Shown: positions 8,061 through 17,283, numbered from the stretch's first letter. The stretch: 64,000 nt of DNA from JBBWZH01 sp035544115 (GCA_963714145.1 OY970235.1:6324001-6388000); one strand, 5' to 3'. Translations and numbers: made by a program. The notes: generated by a model not told the origin, from the letters alone.

Positions 8061-10415
8061 GTGGTGATCGGTGTGCTGGACGTGGTAGCGCGCGACGGGC
8101 CGATTCGCCCGGTGCCCGCGCAACTGCCGGCCAACGTGTCGGCGTTCACCGGCCGGTCCGCGGAGCTGGCCGAGCTGGACGAGCTGCGGGCCGGGGCCGA
8201 GGCCACCGCGGTCGTGGTCTCGGCGGTCGCCGGCACCGCCGGGGTGGGCAAGACCGCGCTCGCCGTCGCCTGGGCGCACCGGCTCCGGCCGGCGTTCCCG
8301 GACGGTCAGCTGTACGTGAACCTGCGCGGCTACGACCCGGACCGGCCGGTGCCCGCGGCCGAAGCGCTGGCCAGCTTCCTGGCCGCGCTCGGCGTGCCCG
8401 GTGCCGAGATCCCGGTCGACCTGGCCGGTCGGGCGGCCCGGTTCCGCACCGAGGTCAGCGGCCGGCGGCTGCTGGTACTGCTGGACAATGCCGCGTCGGT
8501 GGAGCAGGTCCGGCCGCTGCTGCCCGGCTCGGCCGGCTGCCTGGTGCTGGTCACCAGCCGCGACTCGCTGGCCGGCCTGGTGGCCCGGCACGGCGCCCGC
8601 CGGCTGGACCTCGGCCTGCTCCCGGCCGCCGACGCGCTGCGGCTGCTGCGCCGGCTGGCCGGCCCGCGGGTGGACGCCGAGCCGGCCGCCGCGGCCACCC
8701 TGGTCGAGCTGTGTGCCCGGCTGCCGCTGGCGCTGCGGGTGGCCGCGGAGCTGGCCACCGCCCGGCCGGACGTGCCGCTGGCGCACCTGGTCGGCGAGTT
8801 GGCCGACGAGCACCGCCGGCTGGACCTGCTCGACCCCGGCGGCGAGGTCCGGGCCGTCTTCTCCTGGTCCTACCGGCACCTGCCGGCCGCGGCGGCCACC
8901 GCGTTCCGGCTGCTCGGCCTGCATCCCGGCGCCGACTTCGAGCCGTACGCGGCGGCCGCGCTGGCCGGTACCGACGTGGCCGGCGCCGGCCCGCTGCTGG
9001 ACACGCTCACCCGGGCCCACCTGGTCGAACCGGGCGGCCCGGGGCGCTACCGGATGCACGACCTGCTCCGCGGCTATGCCCGCCAGCTCGCCGACAGCAC
9101 CGATCCGGACGCCGACCGGCGCGCCGCCTGGACCCGGCTGCTCGACCACTACCTGGCCACCAGCACCACCGCAACCGACCTGCTGCACCCGGTTGAACAG
9201 CACCGCCGGCCGCAGTTCCAGCGCCTGGATGCGGCCGTCCCGCCGCTGCCCGACCCGGCCGCCGCCCGGGCCTGGCTGACCGCCGAGCGGGCGACCCTGG
9301 TCGCCGCCTGCGGGCACGCCGCCGAGCAGGGCTGGCCCGGGCATGCCGCCCAGCTGGCCGGCGTGCTCTACCGCTACCTGGACACCGCCGGCTGCTGGGC
9401 GGACGCGCAGGCGGTGCACGCGCACGCGCTGGCCGCCGCCCAGAGCAGCGGCGACCAGGCCGCGGAGGCCCGGGCGCTGACCGGGCTGGGCCTGGCCGAC
9501 TGGCGGCTGGGCCGGTACCGCACCGCCGCCGCGCGCTACCAGCGGGCGCTGAAGCTGTTCGCCGCGGCCAACGACCCGGTCGGCGAGGGCCGGGCGCTCG
9601 GCAACCTCGGCATCACGTACTGGCGGCTGGGCCGGTACGAGCAGGCCGCCGAGCACCACCGGCAGGCGCTGGCGCTGCACCGCCGGCTGGCCGACCGGGT
9701 CGGTGAGGCCCGGGCGCTGAACAACCTCGGCCTGGTCGAGGCCCGGATGGGCCGCTGCCGGGACGCCACCCGGCACTACCGGGAGGCGCTGGCGCTGTTC
9801 GCCGACCTGGCCGACCAGATCGGCCAGGGCTGCGCCCGCAACGGGCTCGGCCTGATCTACCAGCGGCTGAGCCAGTACGGCCCGGCCGCCGACCACCACC
9901 GGCAGGCGCTGCGACTGTTCGCCGTGGCCGGCGACCTGGACGGCGCGGCGCACGCCCTGACCGGCCTGGCCGACGTGGACGTCCGGGTCGGCCGCTGCCG
10001 CGCCGCCATGGATCGGTACCAGCAGGCGCTGCGCACGTTCCAGGAGATCGGCGACCGGGTCGGCGAGGCCACCGCGCTGACCGGCCGCGGCGCCGCCCGG
10101 CAGGGCACCGGCCAGCCCGCCGCCGCGATCACCGACCACCTGGCCGCGCTGGAGCTGGCGGTCGAGATCGGCGAGCAGGACGTGCAGGCGCACGCGCACG
10201 CCGGCCTCGGCCAGGCCCACCTCAGCGCCGGCGACCTGGACCAGGCCCGCGCGCACTGGCGGCACGCGCTCGCCCTCTACACCGACCTCGGCGTGGAGGA
10301 GGCCGACACCGCCCGGCGCCGGCTGGCGGAACTCGATGCCGGGGCCAGGCCACCCGGCCCGGCCCGCGACGCGTCCGGCACCCCGTTCCGAGCCGATGCG
10401 GGTGGCGGCGCCTGA
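8061..10415 (+). CDS. STAND NTPase (NB-ARC-like) with C-terminal TPR array
   Basis: 784 residues. After ANVSAFTGRSAELAELDEL comes the P-loop AGTAGVGKTALA (about 58-69), RRLLVLLDNA (Walker B, about 136-145), LVTSRD (sensor) and the GLPLAL-type motif, here RLPLALRVAAELA (about 222-234). A winged-helix-like region and MHDLLRGYARQL follow. From about residue 470 there are seven or more 40-residue tetratricopeptide repeats of the GxARALxNLGxxxxxxGRYxxAxxxYRQAL type. This is the AfsR architecture without the SARP DNA-binding domain, so it probably acts as an NTP-dependent signalling switch rather than directly on DNA. Three in-frame GTG codons lie at the start (8061, 8064, 8073); 8061 is kept. Convergent with the next glycosyltransferase. 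Confidence 0.87.
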   Translation: MVIGVLDVVARDGPIRPVPAQLPANVSAFTGRSAELAELDELRAGAEATAVVVSAVAGTAGVGKTALAVAWAHRLRPAFPDGQLYVNLRGYDPDRPVPAAEALASFLAALGVPGAEIPVDLAGRAARFRTEVSGRRLLVLLDNAASVEQVRPLLPGSAGCLVLVTSRDSLAGLVARHGARRLDLGLLPAADALRLLRRLAGPRVDAEPAAAATLVELCARLPLALRVAAELATARPDVPLAHLVGELADEHRRLDLLDPGGEVRAVFSWSYRHLPAAAATAFRLLGLHPGADFEPYAAAALAGTDVAGAGPLLDTLTRAHLVEPGGPGRYRMHDLLRGYARQLADSTDPDADRRAAWTRLLDHYLATSTTATDLLHPVEQHRRPQFQRLDAAVPPLPDPAAARAWLTAERATLVAACGHAAEQGWPGHAAQLAGVLYRYLDTAGCWADAQAVHAHALAAAQSSGDQAAEARALTGLGLADWRLGRYRTAAARYQRALKLFAAANDPVGEGRALGNLGITYWRLGRYEQAAEHHRQALALHRRLADRVGEARALNNLGLVEARMGRCRDATRHYREALALFADLADQIGQGCARNGLGLIYQRLSQYGPAADHHRQALRLFAVAGDLDGAAHALTGLADVDVRVGRCRAAMDRYQQALRTFQEIGDRVGEATALTGRGAARQGTGQPAAAITDHLAALELAVEIGEQDVQAHAHAGLGQAHLSAGDLDQARAHWRHALALYTDLGVEEADTARRRLAELDAGARPPGPARDASGTPFRADAGGGA

Positions 10416-10452
10416 CGGGTGGCGGCCCCGGACGGGGACGCGACGGTCGACC

Positions 10453-10469
10453 GGCGCCGATCGGGCGCC
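10453..10469. terminator. Weak hairpin between convergent genes
   Basis: GGCGCC (10453-10458) and GGCGCC (10464-10469) pair around a five-base loop in the 119-bp gap between the STAND gene and the convergent glycosyltransferase. The stem is short, so the call is tentative; nothing else is visible in this gap. Confidence 0.3.
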
Positions 10470-10534
10470 AGGGGCGACGGGGTTGCGCGGGTCTCGCGCG
10501 AATGTTCAGCAATGCTGCGGAGCGTTAGCGCAGA

Positions 10535-11746
10535 TCAGCTTTCCGGCATGCCGGCGAACCGGTCGAGTTGACCGATCGGCGCGTCCGGCACCCAGCTCAA
10601 CCAGGGAATATGGGCATTGCCGGTCAGCACGAAGGAGGGCGGGTGGTCCAGGTGCAGCATCGGGTCGTCGAAGGTGAGCAGCGACGTCGCCAGCTGCAGC
10701 CGGAGTAGCAGGTCCATGTCTTCCTTGCCCCAGCCCTCGTGCCGCTCGTCCAGCCCGCCGACACCGTCGAAGATGTCCCGGCGCAGCCAGACGCAGACAC
10801 CCTGCCCGCGGTGCACCAGGAATCCGCGCAGCGCGGCCCGGTCGACGTTGGGCAGCCGGCGGCCGCAGCGCTCGCCGATGGCCCAGGCGCTGGCCGCGGC
10901 GTCCAGATAGAAGCTGTCCCGGTACGGCTGGAAAGCGCCGGTGTCCGGCCGGTGGAACCGGGCCACGTTCCGGGTCAGGAAGTCGGAGTCGACGAGGGCG
11001 TCGGCGTCCAGCAGGCAGATCAGGTCGGCGTGGCCGGCGGCGTGCCGCACGCCGACGTTCATCGTCCAGCACTTGTTGAACGAGCCGGCCTTCTCGGCGA
11101 ACAGGTACTCATCGGCGTACTGCGAGATCGTGTCCTGCCAGCGCGGCTTCGAGTCGGACTCGACCACGGTGACCCGGTACCGGCTGCGGTCCAGCGTCTG
11201 GTCGCGCAGTGCGAGCAGGCAGGCGACCAGGTTGCGGGCCCGGTGGCCGTCCTCGCCGCGGTCCCGGAACGGGATGACCACCAGCACGTCCGGGTCGTCG
11301 GTGGCCACCGCCTCGCCACAGTCGGACCGGGCCAGCAATCCGGTCAGTGACAATTCTGGCCACGTCCGGTAATCGGCGCCAAGATGGTGTTCGAGTCGCG
11401 ACCTGGTGAGAACGGTCCAGGCCGCTTCGACCACCGGCTCGATGGAATCGGGTGCCGCCTCCAACGCCTCGACTACCAGCGTATATAACCGATGGTAAGC
11501 GCGAGGGTCGCCCGGCGTGCGCGATAAGGTGTCGGCAGCAATGCGTAGCCGCTCATCCGGATATGCCGCGATCTGCTCGCGGACCTCGGCAAGCAGCGGC
11601 TGGGCCTGGTGCCAATACCAGATGTTGGCGGCCTTGGCCCCGTCATCCGCGGCGATTACCAGGGCACCGGCGACCGATGCGGCGAGCGCCTCGGGAGCAG
11701 CGCGACGGGTGCGGGATCGGGTAGTTTTTTGGCACTGATAGGGCAC
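10535..11746 (-). CDS. Glycosyltransferase, GT-A fold with galactosyltransferase-type C-terminus
   Basis: 403 residues. A helical N-terminal region of about 150 residues is followed by the nucleotide-sugar domain: DVLVVIPFRDRGEDGHRARN, VTVVESDSK and CLLDADALVDSDFL (DxD). The C-terminal GGLDERHEGWGKEDMDLLLRL is the WGxED-type motif of the Glyco_transf_7C (galactosyltransferase) module. Expected to be cytosolic, transferring a hexose or hexosamine to an unknown acceptor. It is divergent from a family-4 glycosyltransferase across a 109-bp region with palindromes, so the two may decorate one product. Codon use is slightly less GC-biased at its 5' end. Confidence 0.8.
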   Translation of the reverse strand: MPYQCQKTTRSRTRRAAPEALAASVAGALVIAADDGAKAANIWYWHQAQPLLAEVREQIAAYPDERLRIAADTLSRTPGDPRAYHRLYTLVVEALEAAPDSIEPVVEAAWTVLTRSRLEHHLGADYRTWPELSLTGLLARSDCGEAVATDDPDVLVVIPFRDRGEDGHRARNLVACLLALRDQTLDRSRYRVTVVESDSKPRWQDTISQYADEYLFAEKAGSFNKCWTMNVGVRHAAGHADLICLLDADALVDSDFLTRNVARFHRPDTGAFQPYRDSFYLDAAASAWAIGERCGRRLPNVDRAALRGFLVHRGQGVCVWLRRDIFDGVGGLDERHEGWGKEDMDLLLRLQLATSLLTFDDPMLHLDHPPSFVLTGNAHIPWLSWVPDAPIGQLDRFAGMPES

Positions 11747-11785
11747 GTTTGATCCTTACTGTCCCAGGAGAGAGACGTCAAGAGC

Positions 11786-11808
11786 CAACTGAGTCAGTTG
11801 CGTTAACG
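11786..11808. promoter_or_regulatory. Palindromes in divergent glycosyltransferase promoter region
   Basis: CAACTGA-G-TCAGTTG (11786-11800) is a perfect 15-bp palindrome, directly followed by the palindrome CGTTAACG (11801-11808). GACGTC flanks the pair on both sides (11775-11780 and 11809-11814). Position between divergent genes suggests a dimeric repressor site; the regulator is unknown. Confidence 0.4.
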
Positions 11809-11855
11809 ACGTCGCCAGCGAGGTGTTGTCCGCGCGGAAAGGATGAGCTGTCCGG

Positions 11856-13227
11856 ATGCAGCGGCAGGTTACCGAAACACGCAACCTCTATGTCACCGCC
11901 TTCTGGCCATGGCCGCAGCGAATGGGCGCCCGGCGCCGCGCCGCGGCCACCGTCCAGGCCCTGAGCACCCTCGGCCAGGTGGACGTTCTCTACCTGGACC
12001 AGGGTTGGCGGAACGCCTGGCCGGACGAGCCGCCGGTCGGCGTGCGGAACGCGGTGACCGTGCTGCCGGCGCGCGCCCCCCGACCCGGCCCCTGGCCGGG
12101 CCTCGAGCCGGGCCCCGGGCCAGGCCCCGGGCCGGGCTGCGGGCCGGGTTCCGAGTCGGGCCCTGGGCCGGGCTCCGGGCCGGGTTCCGAGTCGGGCTCC
12201 GAGCCGGGCTCCGAGTCGGGCTCCGAGCCGGGTTCCGAGTCGGGGCACGGGCCGGAGCGGGCTGAGCCGGAGGTGCCGGAGCCGGCGCGGGAAGCTGCGG
12301 CTCGGTGCCCGCCGGCAGGCCGCGGCCTGGCTCGCCGAGCACGAGTACGACCTGGTCTGGTGCAACCGCGATCTGGCCTGGTGGACGGTGCGCGGCCTGC
12401 TGCGCGCGCCGACCGTGGTGGACGTGGACGACCTGACCGACCGGCTGGTGCTGCAGCAGGCCGCCGCCGAGGGCCGCACCGGTGCCCCGGAGATCCGCCG
12501 CGAGGTGGCTGCCTGGCGCCGGCTGCACGCGCTGCTCAAGGCCGAGGTCGACTGCCTGGTCGTGTGCAGCGCGCTGGACCAGGCCCGGCTGGGCACCGAC
12601 CAGTCCGTCGTCGTGCCGAACGTGTTCCTGGAACCGGCCCCGGCCCGGCCGGCCGCCGACCCGGACGGCCGCCGGCCGCGGATCCTGCTGCAGGGCGACT
12701 TCACCTACCGGCCGAACATCGTCGCGGCGCACCGGCTGGTCACCGGCATCCTGCCCCAGGTCCGGCGGTCGCTGCCGGCGGCCCAGGTCTGGCTGGCCGG
12801 CCGGCAGACCGGCGACCTGGACGCGCTGGCCGGGCCGGATGTGTCGGTGCTCGGCCAGGTTCGGGACATGGCCGCGGTGGTGGCCGCGGCCGACCTGGTC
12901 GCGGTGCCGCTGACCGAGGGCAGCGGCACCCGGATCAAGATCCTGGAAGCCTGGCAGCTGGAGCGACCGGTGGTCAGCACCGCGCGGGGCGCCGAGGGCC
13001 TGGCCGCCGAGCCCGGCCGGCACCTGCTGCTGGCCGAGTCCGACGCCGACTTCGCCGCGGCCATCGTCGCGGTCGCCACCCGGCCGACGCTGGCCGACCG
13101 GCTGACCCGCGCCGGCAAGGCGCTGGTGGCCGACCGGTACGGGCTGCCGGCGCTGCTGACCGGAGTCGCCACCGCGGTCCAGACCGCACAGGGCCGGGCC
13201 CTGGCCGACGGCGCGGCCCGCGCGTAG
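11856..13227 (+). pseudogene. Glycosyltransferase family 4-like, one +1 frameshift near 12250-12292
   Basis: The N-terminal part (ATG 11856, NLYVTAFWPWPQRMGARRRAA, DVLYLDQGWRNAWPDEPP) and the C-terminal part are in different frames. The latter reads WLAEHEYDLVWCNRDLAWW, TVVDVDDLTDRLVLQQ, ILLQGDFTYRPNIVAAHRLV, VRDMAAVVAAADLVAVPLTEGSGTRIKILEAWQLERPVV. The E-x7-E-like EGSGTRIKILE donor motif of GT-B enzymes is intact. Between the halves lies a Gly/Pro/Ser/Glu repeat (12101-12246), after which the frame must advance by one base. Joined length is about 455 residues. This may be a real disruption, a phase-variable state, or a sequence error in repeats. It converges with the ABC exporter genes. Confidence 0.7.
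12101..12246 (+). repeat. 12-bp tandem repeats encoding Gly-Pro/Ser-Glu units
   Basis: Alternating variants of CCGAGTCGGGCT and CCGAGCCGGGCT repeat through this stretch, giving GSESGSEPGSESG-type sequence inside the glycosyltransferase. Units are 12 bp, so gain or loss of whole units keeps the frame; the frameshift next to them needs a separate single-base event. Confidence 0.7.
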
Positions 13228-13241
13228 ACCGGGCGGGCGGG

Positions 13242-13273
13242 CCGGCAGCCGGCAGTCAGGTGCCGGCTGCCGG
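13242..13273. terminator. Strong terminator hairpin between convergent genes
   Basis: CCGGCAGCCGGCA (13242-13254) pairs perfectly with TGCCGGCTGCCGG (13261-13273) around the six-base loop GTCAGG. It lies 15 bp after the glycosyltransferase stop. The right arm is also the first unit of the adjacent 15-bp minisatellite, so 11 further copies of the right arm follow. Confidence 0.7.
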
Positions 13274-13440
13274 GGTGCCGGCTGCCGGGGTGCCGGCTGC
13301 CGGGGTGCCGGCTGCCGGGGTGCCGGCTGCCGGGGTGCCGGCTGCCGGGGTGCCGGCTGCCGGGGTGCCGGCTGCCGGGGTGCCGGCTGCCGGGGTGCCG
13401 GCTGCCGGGGTGCCGGCTGCCGGGGTGCCGGGTGCCGGGG
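13261..13440. repeat. Minisatellite: 12 x 15 bp, TGCCGGCTGCCGGGG
   Basis: Twelve contiguous 15-bp units; eleven are identical and the twelfth carries one C-to-G change (TGCCGGGTGCCGGGG), followed by a partial unit. It occupies nearly all of the 219-bp gap between the stop of the + strand glycosyltransferase (13227) and the stop of the - strand ABC exporter gene (13447). It is not part of either coding frame. The near-identity of units implies recent expansion. Confidence 0.95.
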
Positions 13441-13446
13441 TGCCGG

Positions 13447-15282
13447 TCAGGCGTAGGCGCGGGCCTGGAGCCGGAACAGGTCGGCGTACAGGCCGCCGGC
13501 GGCCATCAGCTCGTCGTGGCTGCCGTGCTGGGTGAGCCGGCCGCGTTCCAGCACCAGGATCAGGTCGGCCATCCGGACCGTGCTGAACCGGTGCGAGATG
13601 AACAGCGTGATCGCGCCGGACCCACCCGCCGCGGCCTCGGCCGCGGCGGCGAACCGGGCGAACAGGGCGTGCTCGGCCGCCGCGTCCAGCGCGGCGGCCG
13701 GCTCGTCCAGCGCGAGCAGGCCGGCACCGGGCCGCAGCAGGGTCCGGGCCAGCGCGACCTTCTGCCATTCGCCGCCGGACAGGTCGACGCCGGCGGCGTA
13801 CCGGTGGCCGACGATCGAGCCGAGCCCGGACGGCAGCCGGCTGGGCAGCGCCCCGGCGTCGGCGCGGTGCAGCGCCCCGGTCACCGACCGGTCGGTGAAG
13901 GTGTCGGCGTCGCCGAGGCCGACCGACTCGGCCAGGGTCAGCTCGATCCGGGCGAAGTCCTGGAACAGGGCCGCGGCCGGGCCGGCGGTCGGCCACCGGA
14001 TCGACCCGCTGGACGGCCGGTAGAGCCCACAGAGCAGCTTGACCAGCGTGCTCTTGCCGGCCCCGTTCTCGCCCACCACCGCCACCACCGCGCCGGCCGG
14101 CAGCTCGACGTTCACCCCTTCCAACGCTGGCTTGTCCCGGCCGGGATAACGGAACGACACATCCCGCAGCACGATCCCGCCGGCTCCGTCCACTGTGGCC
14201 GGTCGGGGCCGGCCGGCGGCAGCTGGGCCGGAGGCAGCTGGGACCGGGCCGGCCAAGGCTGGGGCCGCTGGGACGCGGGCCGCCGGGACCGGAGCCGCCG
14301 GGTCGGGGGGTGGGACCCGGGCGGCGCCCAGCCAGTCGATCCGCTCGATCGTGCGGCCGACCCGGTTCAGCGCGGCCAGCAGCGTGACCGCGGTGCTGAT
14401 CTGCAGGCTGACCGCGACCGCGAGGGCCAGCACCAGCACCAGGTCGCCGACGGTGGCCCGGCCGGCGGCGACCTCCCGGGCCACCAGCAGCAGCGAGCCG
14501 GCGTACCCGGCGGCGATCAGCAGCTGCCCGGCGCAGCGCACCGCGGCCGCCCGGACGTGCCCGCGGCGCAGCGTCTCGGTGGCGGCTGCCCAGGCGGCCT
14601 GATGCCGGGCCAGCACGAGACGCTCCAGCCCGAACAGGTGCAGCTCGGTCATCGCGGCCGGGGTGACCGCGAGCCGGAGGAAGTGCTGCGCGCGCCGGTT
14701 GTCCGCGGCGGCGTCCGCCTGCGCCCGGTCCAGGATGCGCTGCGCCCGCTGCCCGGCGGCGACCAACCCGAACGCCAGTAGCGGCAGCAGCGCGAGCAGC
14801 GGGTTCAGCCCGACCAGCAGCACCGTGCCGGCGACCAACTGCAGCAGCACACCGCCCAGTTGCAGCGTCGCCTCCAGCGCCTGGGTGGTGCGCCAGAGCC
14901 CGTCCTGGACCAGGTGCAGCGTGTCGGCGTAGTCGGGCTGCTCGCGCCGCTCCAGCGGAACGTCCACATCGGACGCCGTCCGGAACAGCCTGGTGTGCAA
15001 GGCGACCTGGATCGACTCGGACAGCTCGAAGTAGGACAGGTGCGCGAAGTGCGCGCACATCAGCTCCATCATCAGCAGCACCGCGAGCCCGGCGCCGGCG
15101 GCCAGCGCACGGCCGGGCCGGCCGGCCAGCACCGCCTCCAGGAGCACCTTCAGCCCGACCGCGGCCACCGGCGTGGCGAGGTATCCCAACGTCATCAGCA
15201 CCGCCGCGGTGAGCAGCTTGCCGCGGTCGGTGCGCCAGCCCAGCGCCAGCAACGTGCGTGCGGCCCACCCGGTCGTCCGCAC
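13447..15282 (-). CDS. ABC exporter half-transporter (membrane + ATPase fusion), second subunit
   Basis: 611 residues. GTG 15282 lies three bases after the stop of the upstream ABC gene, with GGGGGAG as ribosome site overlapping that stop. The N-terminal ~310 residues form a six-helix ABC-exporter membrane domain. An Ala/Pro-rich linker (about 315-365) is followed by the ATPase domain: FRYPGRDKPALEGV (A-loop), GENGAGKSTLVKLL (Walker A), LFQDFARIELTLAESV (Q-loop), DLSGGEWQKVALARTLL (signature), LLALDEPAAALD (Walker B with catalytic Glu) and ISHRFSTVRMADLI (H-loop). All catalytic elements are present. It probably forms a heterodimer with the upstream product; substrate unknown, possibly a peptide, lipid or glycan intermediate. 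Confidence 0.88.
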   Translation of the reverse strand: MRTTGWAARTLLALGWRTDRGKLLTAAVLMTLGYLATPVAAVGLKVLLEAVLAGRPGRALAAGAGLAVLLMMELMCAHFAHLSYFELSESIQVALHTRLFRTASDVDVPLERREQPDYADTLHLVQDGLWRTTQALEATLQLGGVLLQLVAGTVLLVGLNPLLALLPLLAFGLVAAGQRAQRILDRAQADAAADNRRAQHFLRLAVTPAAMTELHLFGLERLVLARHQAAWAAATETLRRGHVRAAAVRCAGQLLIAAGYAGSLLLVAREVAAGRATVGDLVLVLALAVAVSLQISTAVTLLAALNRVGRTIERIDWLGAARVPPPDPAAPVPAARVPAAPALAGPVPAASGPAAAGRPRPATVDGAGGIVLRDVSFRYPGRDKPALEGVNVELPAGAVVAVVGENGAGKSTLVKLLCGLYRPSSGSIRWPTAGPAAALFQDFARIELTLAESVGLGDADTFTDRSVTGALHRADAGALPSRLPSGLGSIVGHRYAAGVDLSGGEWQKVALARTLLRPGAGLLALDEPAAALDAAAEHALFARFAAAAEAAAGGSGAITLFISHRFSTVRMADLILVLERGRLTQHGSHDELMAAGGLYADLFRLQARAYA

Positions 15283-15284
15283 CG

Positions 15285-17129
15285 CTACTCCCCCGCCGCG
15301 GCGAACTGCTTGGCCTGCAGCCGGAACATCCGGGCATACGTGCCGTCCCGGTCGAGCAGTTCCTGGTGCGTGCCGCGCTCGTCGATCCGGCCGCCGGACA
15401 GCACCACGATCGCGTCGGCCCGGCGGACGGTGGAGAACCGGTGCGAGATCACCACCGTGGTCAGCCCCGCGGTCAGCGCCAGGAACCGGTCGAAGAAGGC
15501 GTACTCGGAGCGGACGTCCAGCTGCGCCGTCGGTTCGTCCAGCACCAGTACGGACGCCCCGGCGCGGACCGCGTACAGCGCCCGGGCCAGCGCCACCCGC
15601 TGCCACTGCCCGCCGGACAGCCCCACCCCGCCGGCGTACTCCGGAGCGAGCACAGTGGACAGTCCACTCGGGACGGAATCGAGGATCTCCCGGGCCCCGG
15701 CCCGGTCCAGCGCGGCCAGCACCGCGGCGTCGTCCCCGGCCGCCCCGGCAGCGCCGAACCGGACGTTCTCCCGCAGGCTCACCTCGTACCGGATGAAGTC
15801 CTGCAGGATGACCGCGATGCTGCGGCGCCAGCCGGCCGGATCCAGGCCGGCCAGGTCGCGGCCGTCCACCGTGATGCGGCCGCCGTCCGGTGGGTAGAAC
15901 CCGGCCAGCAGCTTGACCAGCGTGGTCTTGCCGGCGCCGTTCGCCCCGACGATCGCGGTGGACCGCCCGGCCGGCAGCACCAGGTCCAGGCCGTCCAGCA
16001 CCCGCCGGCCGGCGCCCGGATACCCGAACCGGACCGCCTCGAACGCCACCACCGGGGCACTCGCGCAGGCCGGCGGCTCACTGTCCACTTCGGAATGGAC
16101 CGTCAGCGGGACGGCGCCGACCTCGGCCCGGTAGGCGAGCTGGGCCTGGTAGGACTGGAGCCCGAACTGGGTCGGCACGTCACACTCGGGAAAGGCGACA
16201 CCGAACCGCAGCGGCACCAGCAGCGCCTGGATCGCCACCGCCAGGCCGAGCGCGTTGCCGCGGTACGCCGGGTTGACCGCGATGGTGGCGAACGCGGCCA
16301 GCCCGATCGCCAGTCCGAGGCCGGTGTAGCCCAGGAACGGGCGGAAGTAGATGGCCCGCCGGCCGGCCCAGAGCCGGCGCAGGTACCGGTCCGAGTCGGC
16401 CTGGTTCCGGCGCTCCAGCCAGCCGGCCAGCCGCAGCGACCGCATCTCCTTCGCCGACCCGCTCTCCACCCCGAACGCGCGCAGGTAGTGCAGCCCGCGG
16501 CGGTCGGCTTCGAGGCTGCTCCAGAACTGGGCGAACCGGCCCAGCGAGCCGCGCTGGCCGAACCGGATCACCACCGCGGTGGCCCCGACCAGCCCGGCCA
16601 CCGGCCAGGACAGCTGCGTCCCGACCAGCCCGAGCGCGGCGGTCAACTGCAGGTACCGGGCGGCCAGCGGGAACAGCGCGGCGGCGCCCGGCCCCGGGGT
16701 CGCCCCGGTGTGCAGGTACGCCGCGGACGCGTCGGTCAGCGTGCTCAGCGCCCGGTCCCGCTCCACCGCGGGCAGCGGCGCGGCCAGCGCGGTGCCCATC
16801 AGGTCGGTGAGGGTGGCGCCGTCGATCCGCCGGGCCATCAGCTCGGCCACCGACGTCTGCACCGGCGCGACCAACTGCTGTACACAGAACGCCAGCACCG
16901 CCAGCACCAGCCCGGTGCTCAGCGCCGCCGCGCCGCTCGCGTACAGCCCGGCCAGCACATGCGACATGGCCAGGATGAACACCGCCGGCAGCAGCCCGGA
17001 CAGCAGCGCGGCGAGGGCGGCCAGCGTCACCAGCGGCCACCCCGCCCCGGGCACCAGCCGGGCCAGCCGCAGCCACCCCGTCACCCGCCGCCGGACCACG
17101 TCCCAGACAGCCGCCGGGCGGCGCTCCAT
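15285..17129 (-). CDS. ABC exporter half-transporter (membrane + ATPase fusion), first subunit
   Basis: 614 residues. Membrane domain at about 1-335, then FEAVRFGYPGAGRRVLDGL, Walker A GANGAGKTTLVKLL, Q-loop ILQDFIRYEVSL, signature GLSGGQWQRVALARAL, Walker B VLVLDEPTAQLD and H-loop ISHRFSTVRRAD. Both ATP sites of the predicted heterodimer therefore look competent, unlike the degenerate site of many heterodimeric exporters. First gene of a two-gene operon (stop and next start three bases apart). The 5' region (17130-17220) shows no clear promoter; the opposite side of the gap holds the chitinase terminator. Confidence 0.88.
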   Translation of the reverse strand: MERRPAAVWDVVRRRVTGWLRLARLVPGAGWPLVTLAALAALLSGLLPAVFILAMSHVLAGLYASGAAALSTGLVLAVLAFCVQQLVAPVQTSVAELMARRIDGATLTDLMGTALAAPLPAVERDRALSTLTDASAAYLHTGATPGPGAAALFPLAARYLQLTAALGLVGTQLSWPVAGLVGATAVVIRFGQRGSLGRFAQFWSSLEADRRGLHYLRAFGVESGSAKEMRSLRLAGWLERRNQADSDRYLRRLWAGRRAIYFRPFLGYTGLGLAIGLAAFATIAVNPAYRGNALGLAVAIQALLVPLRFGVAFPECDVPTQFGLQSYQAQLAYRAEVGAVPLTVHSEVDSEPPACASAPVVAFEAVRFGYPGAGRRVLDGLDLVLPAGRSTAIVGANGAGKTTLVKLLAGFYPPDGGRITVDGRDLAGLDPAGWRRSIAVILQDFIRYEVSLRENVRFGAAGAAGDDAAVLAALDRAGAREILDSVPSGLSTVLAPEYAGGVGLSGGQWQRVALARALYAVRAGASVLVLDEPTAQLDVRSEYAFFDRFLALTAGLTTVVISHRFSTVRRADAIVVLSGGRIDERGTHQELLDRDGTYARMFRLQAKQFAAAGE

Positions 17130-17220
17130 CCAGCCTCCTCCGCACGCCGTCCGGACCGCCGCCCCGGACCGATGCGGATGTTATCGGCTGGAGGAGGACG
17201 AAGAGGCAACACTGATCCGT

Positions 17221-17283
17221 AACCCGGCAGGCGGATCGGGCAACCCGGCGGGCGGATCGGGTGACCCGGCGGGCGGATCGGGC
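17221..17283. repeat. 3 x 21-bp tandem repeat
   Basis: Three near-identical 21-bp units of the form AACCCGGCGGGCGGATCGGGC at 17221-17241, 17242-17262 and 17263-17283. The last unit supplies the left arm of the chitinase terminator. Confidence 0.85.

Noticed and set aside
13261..13440. CRISPR-like array
   Set aside because: Units are directly contiguous with no spacers, so it is a minisatellite. No cas genes are present.
13256..13446. Pentapeptide repeat coding (PAAGV or GTPAA) in the minisatellite
   Set aside because: The open frames exist only because the unit is 15 bp. The array lies after the stop codons of both flanking genes and has no start or ribosome site.
16080..16115. GTCCAC...ATGGAC pair in the ABC exporter gene as another copy of the 13-bp palindrome
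   Set aside because: The arms are separated by six bases instead of one to three, so it does not match the element.
17130..17220. Promoter for the ABC exporter operon
   Set aside because: No acceptable -35/-10 pair could be identified in the short upstream segment.
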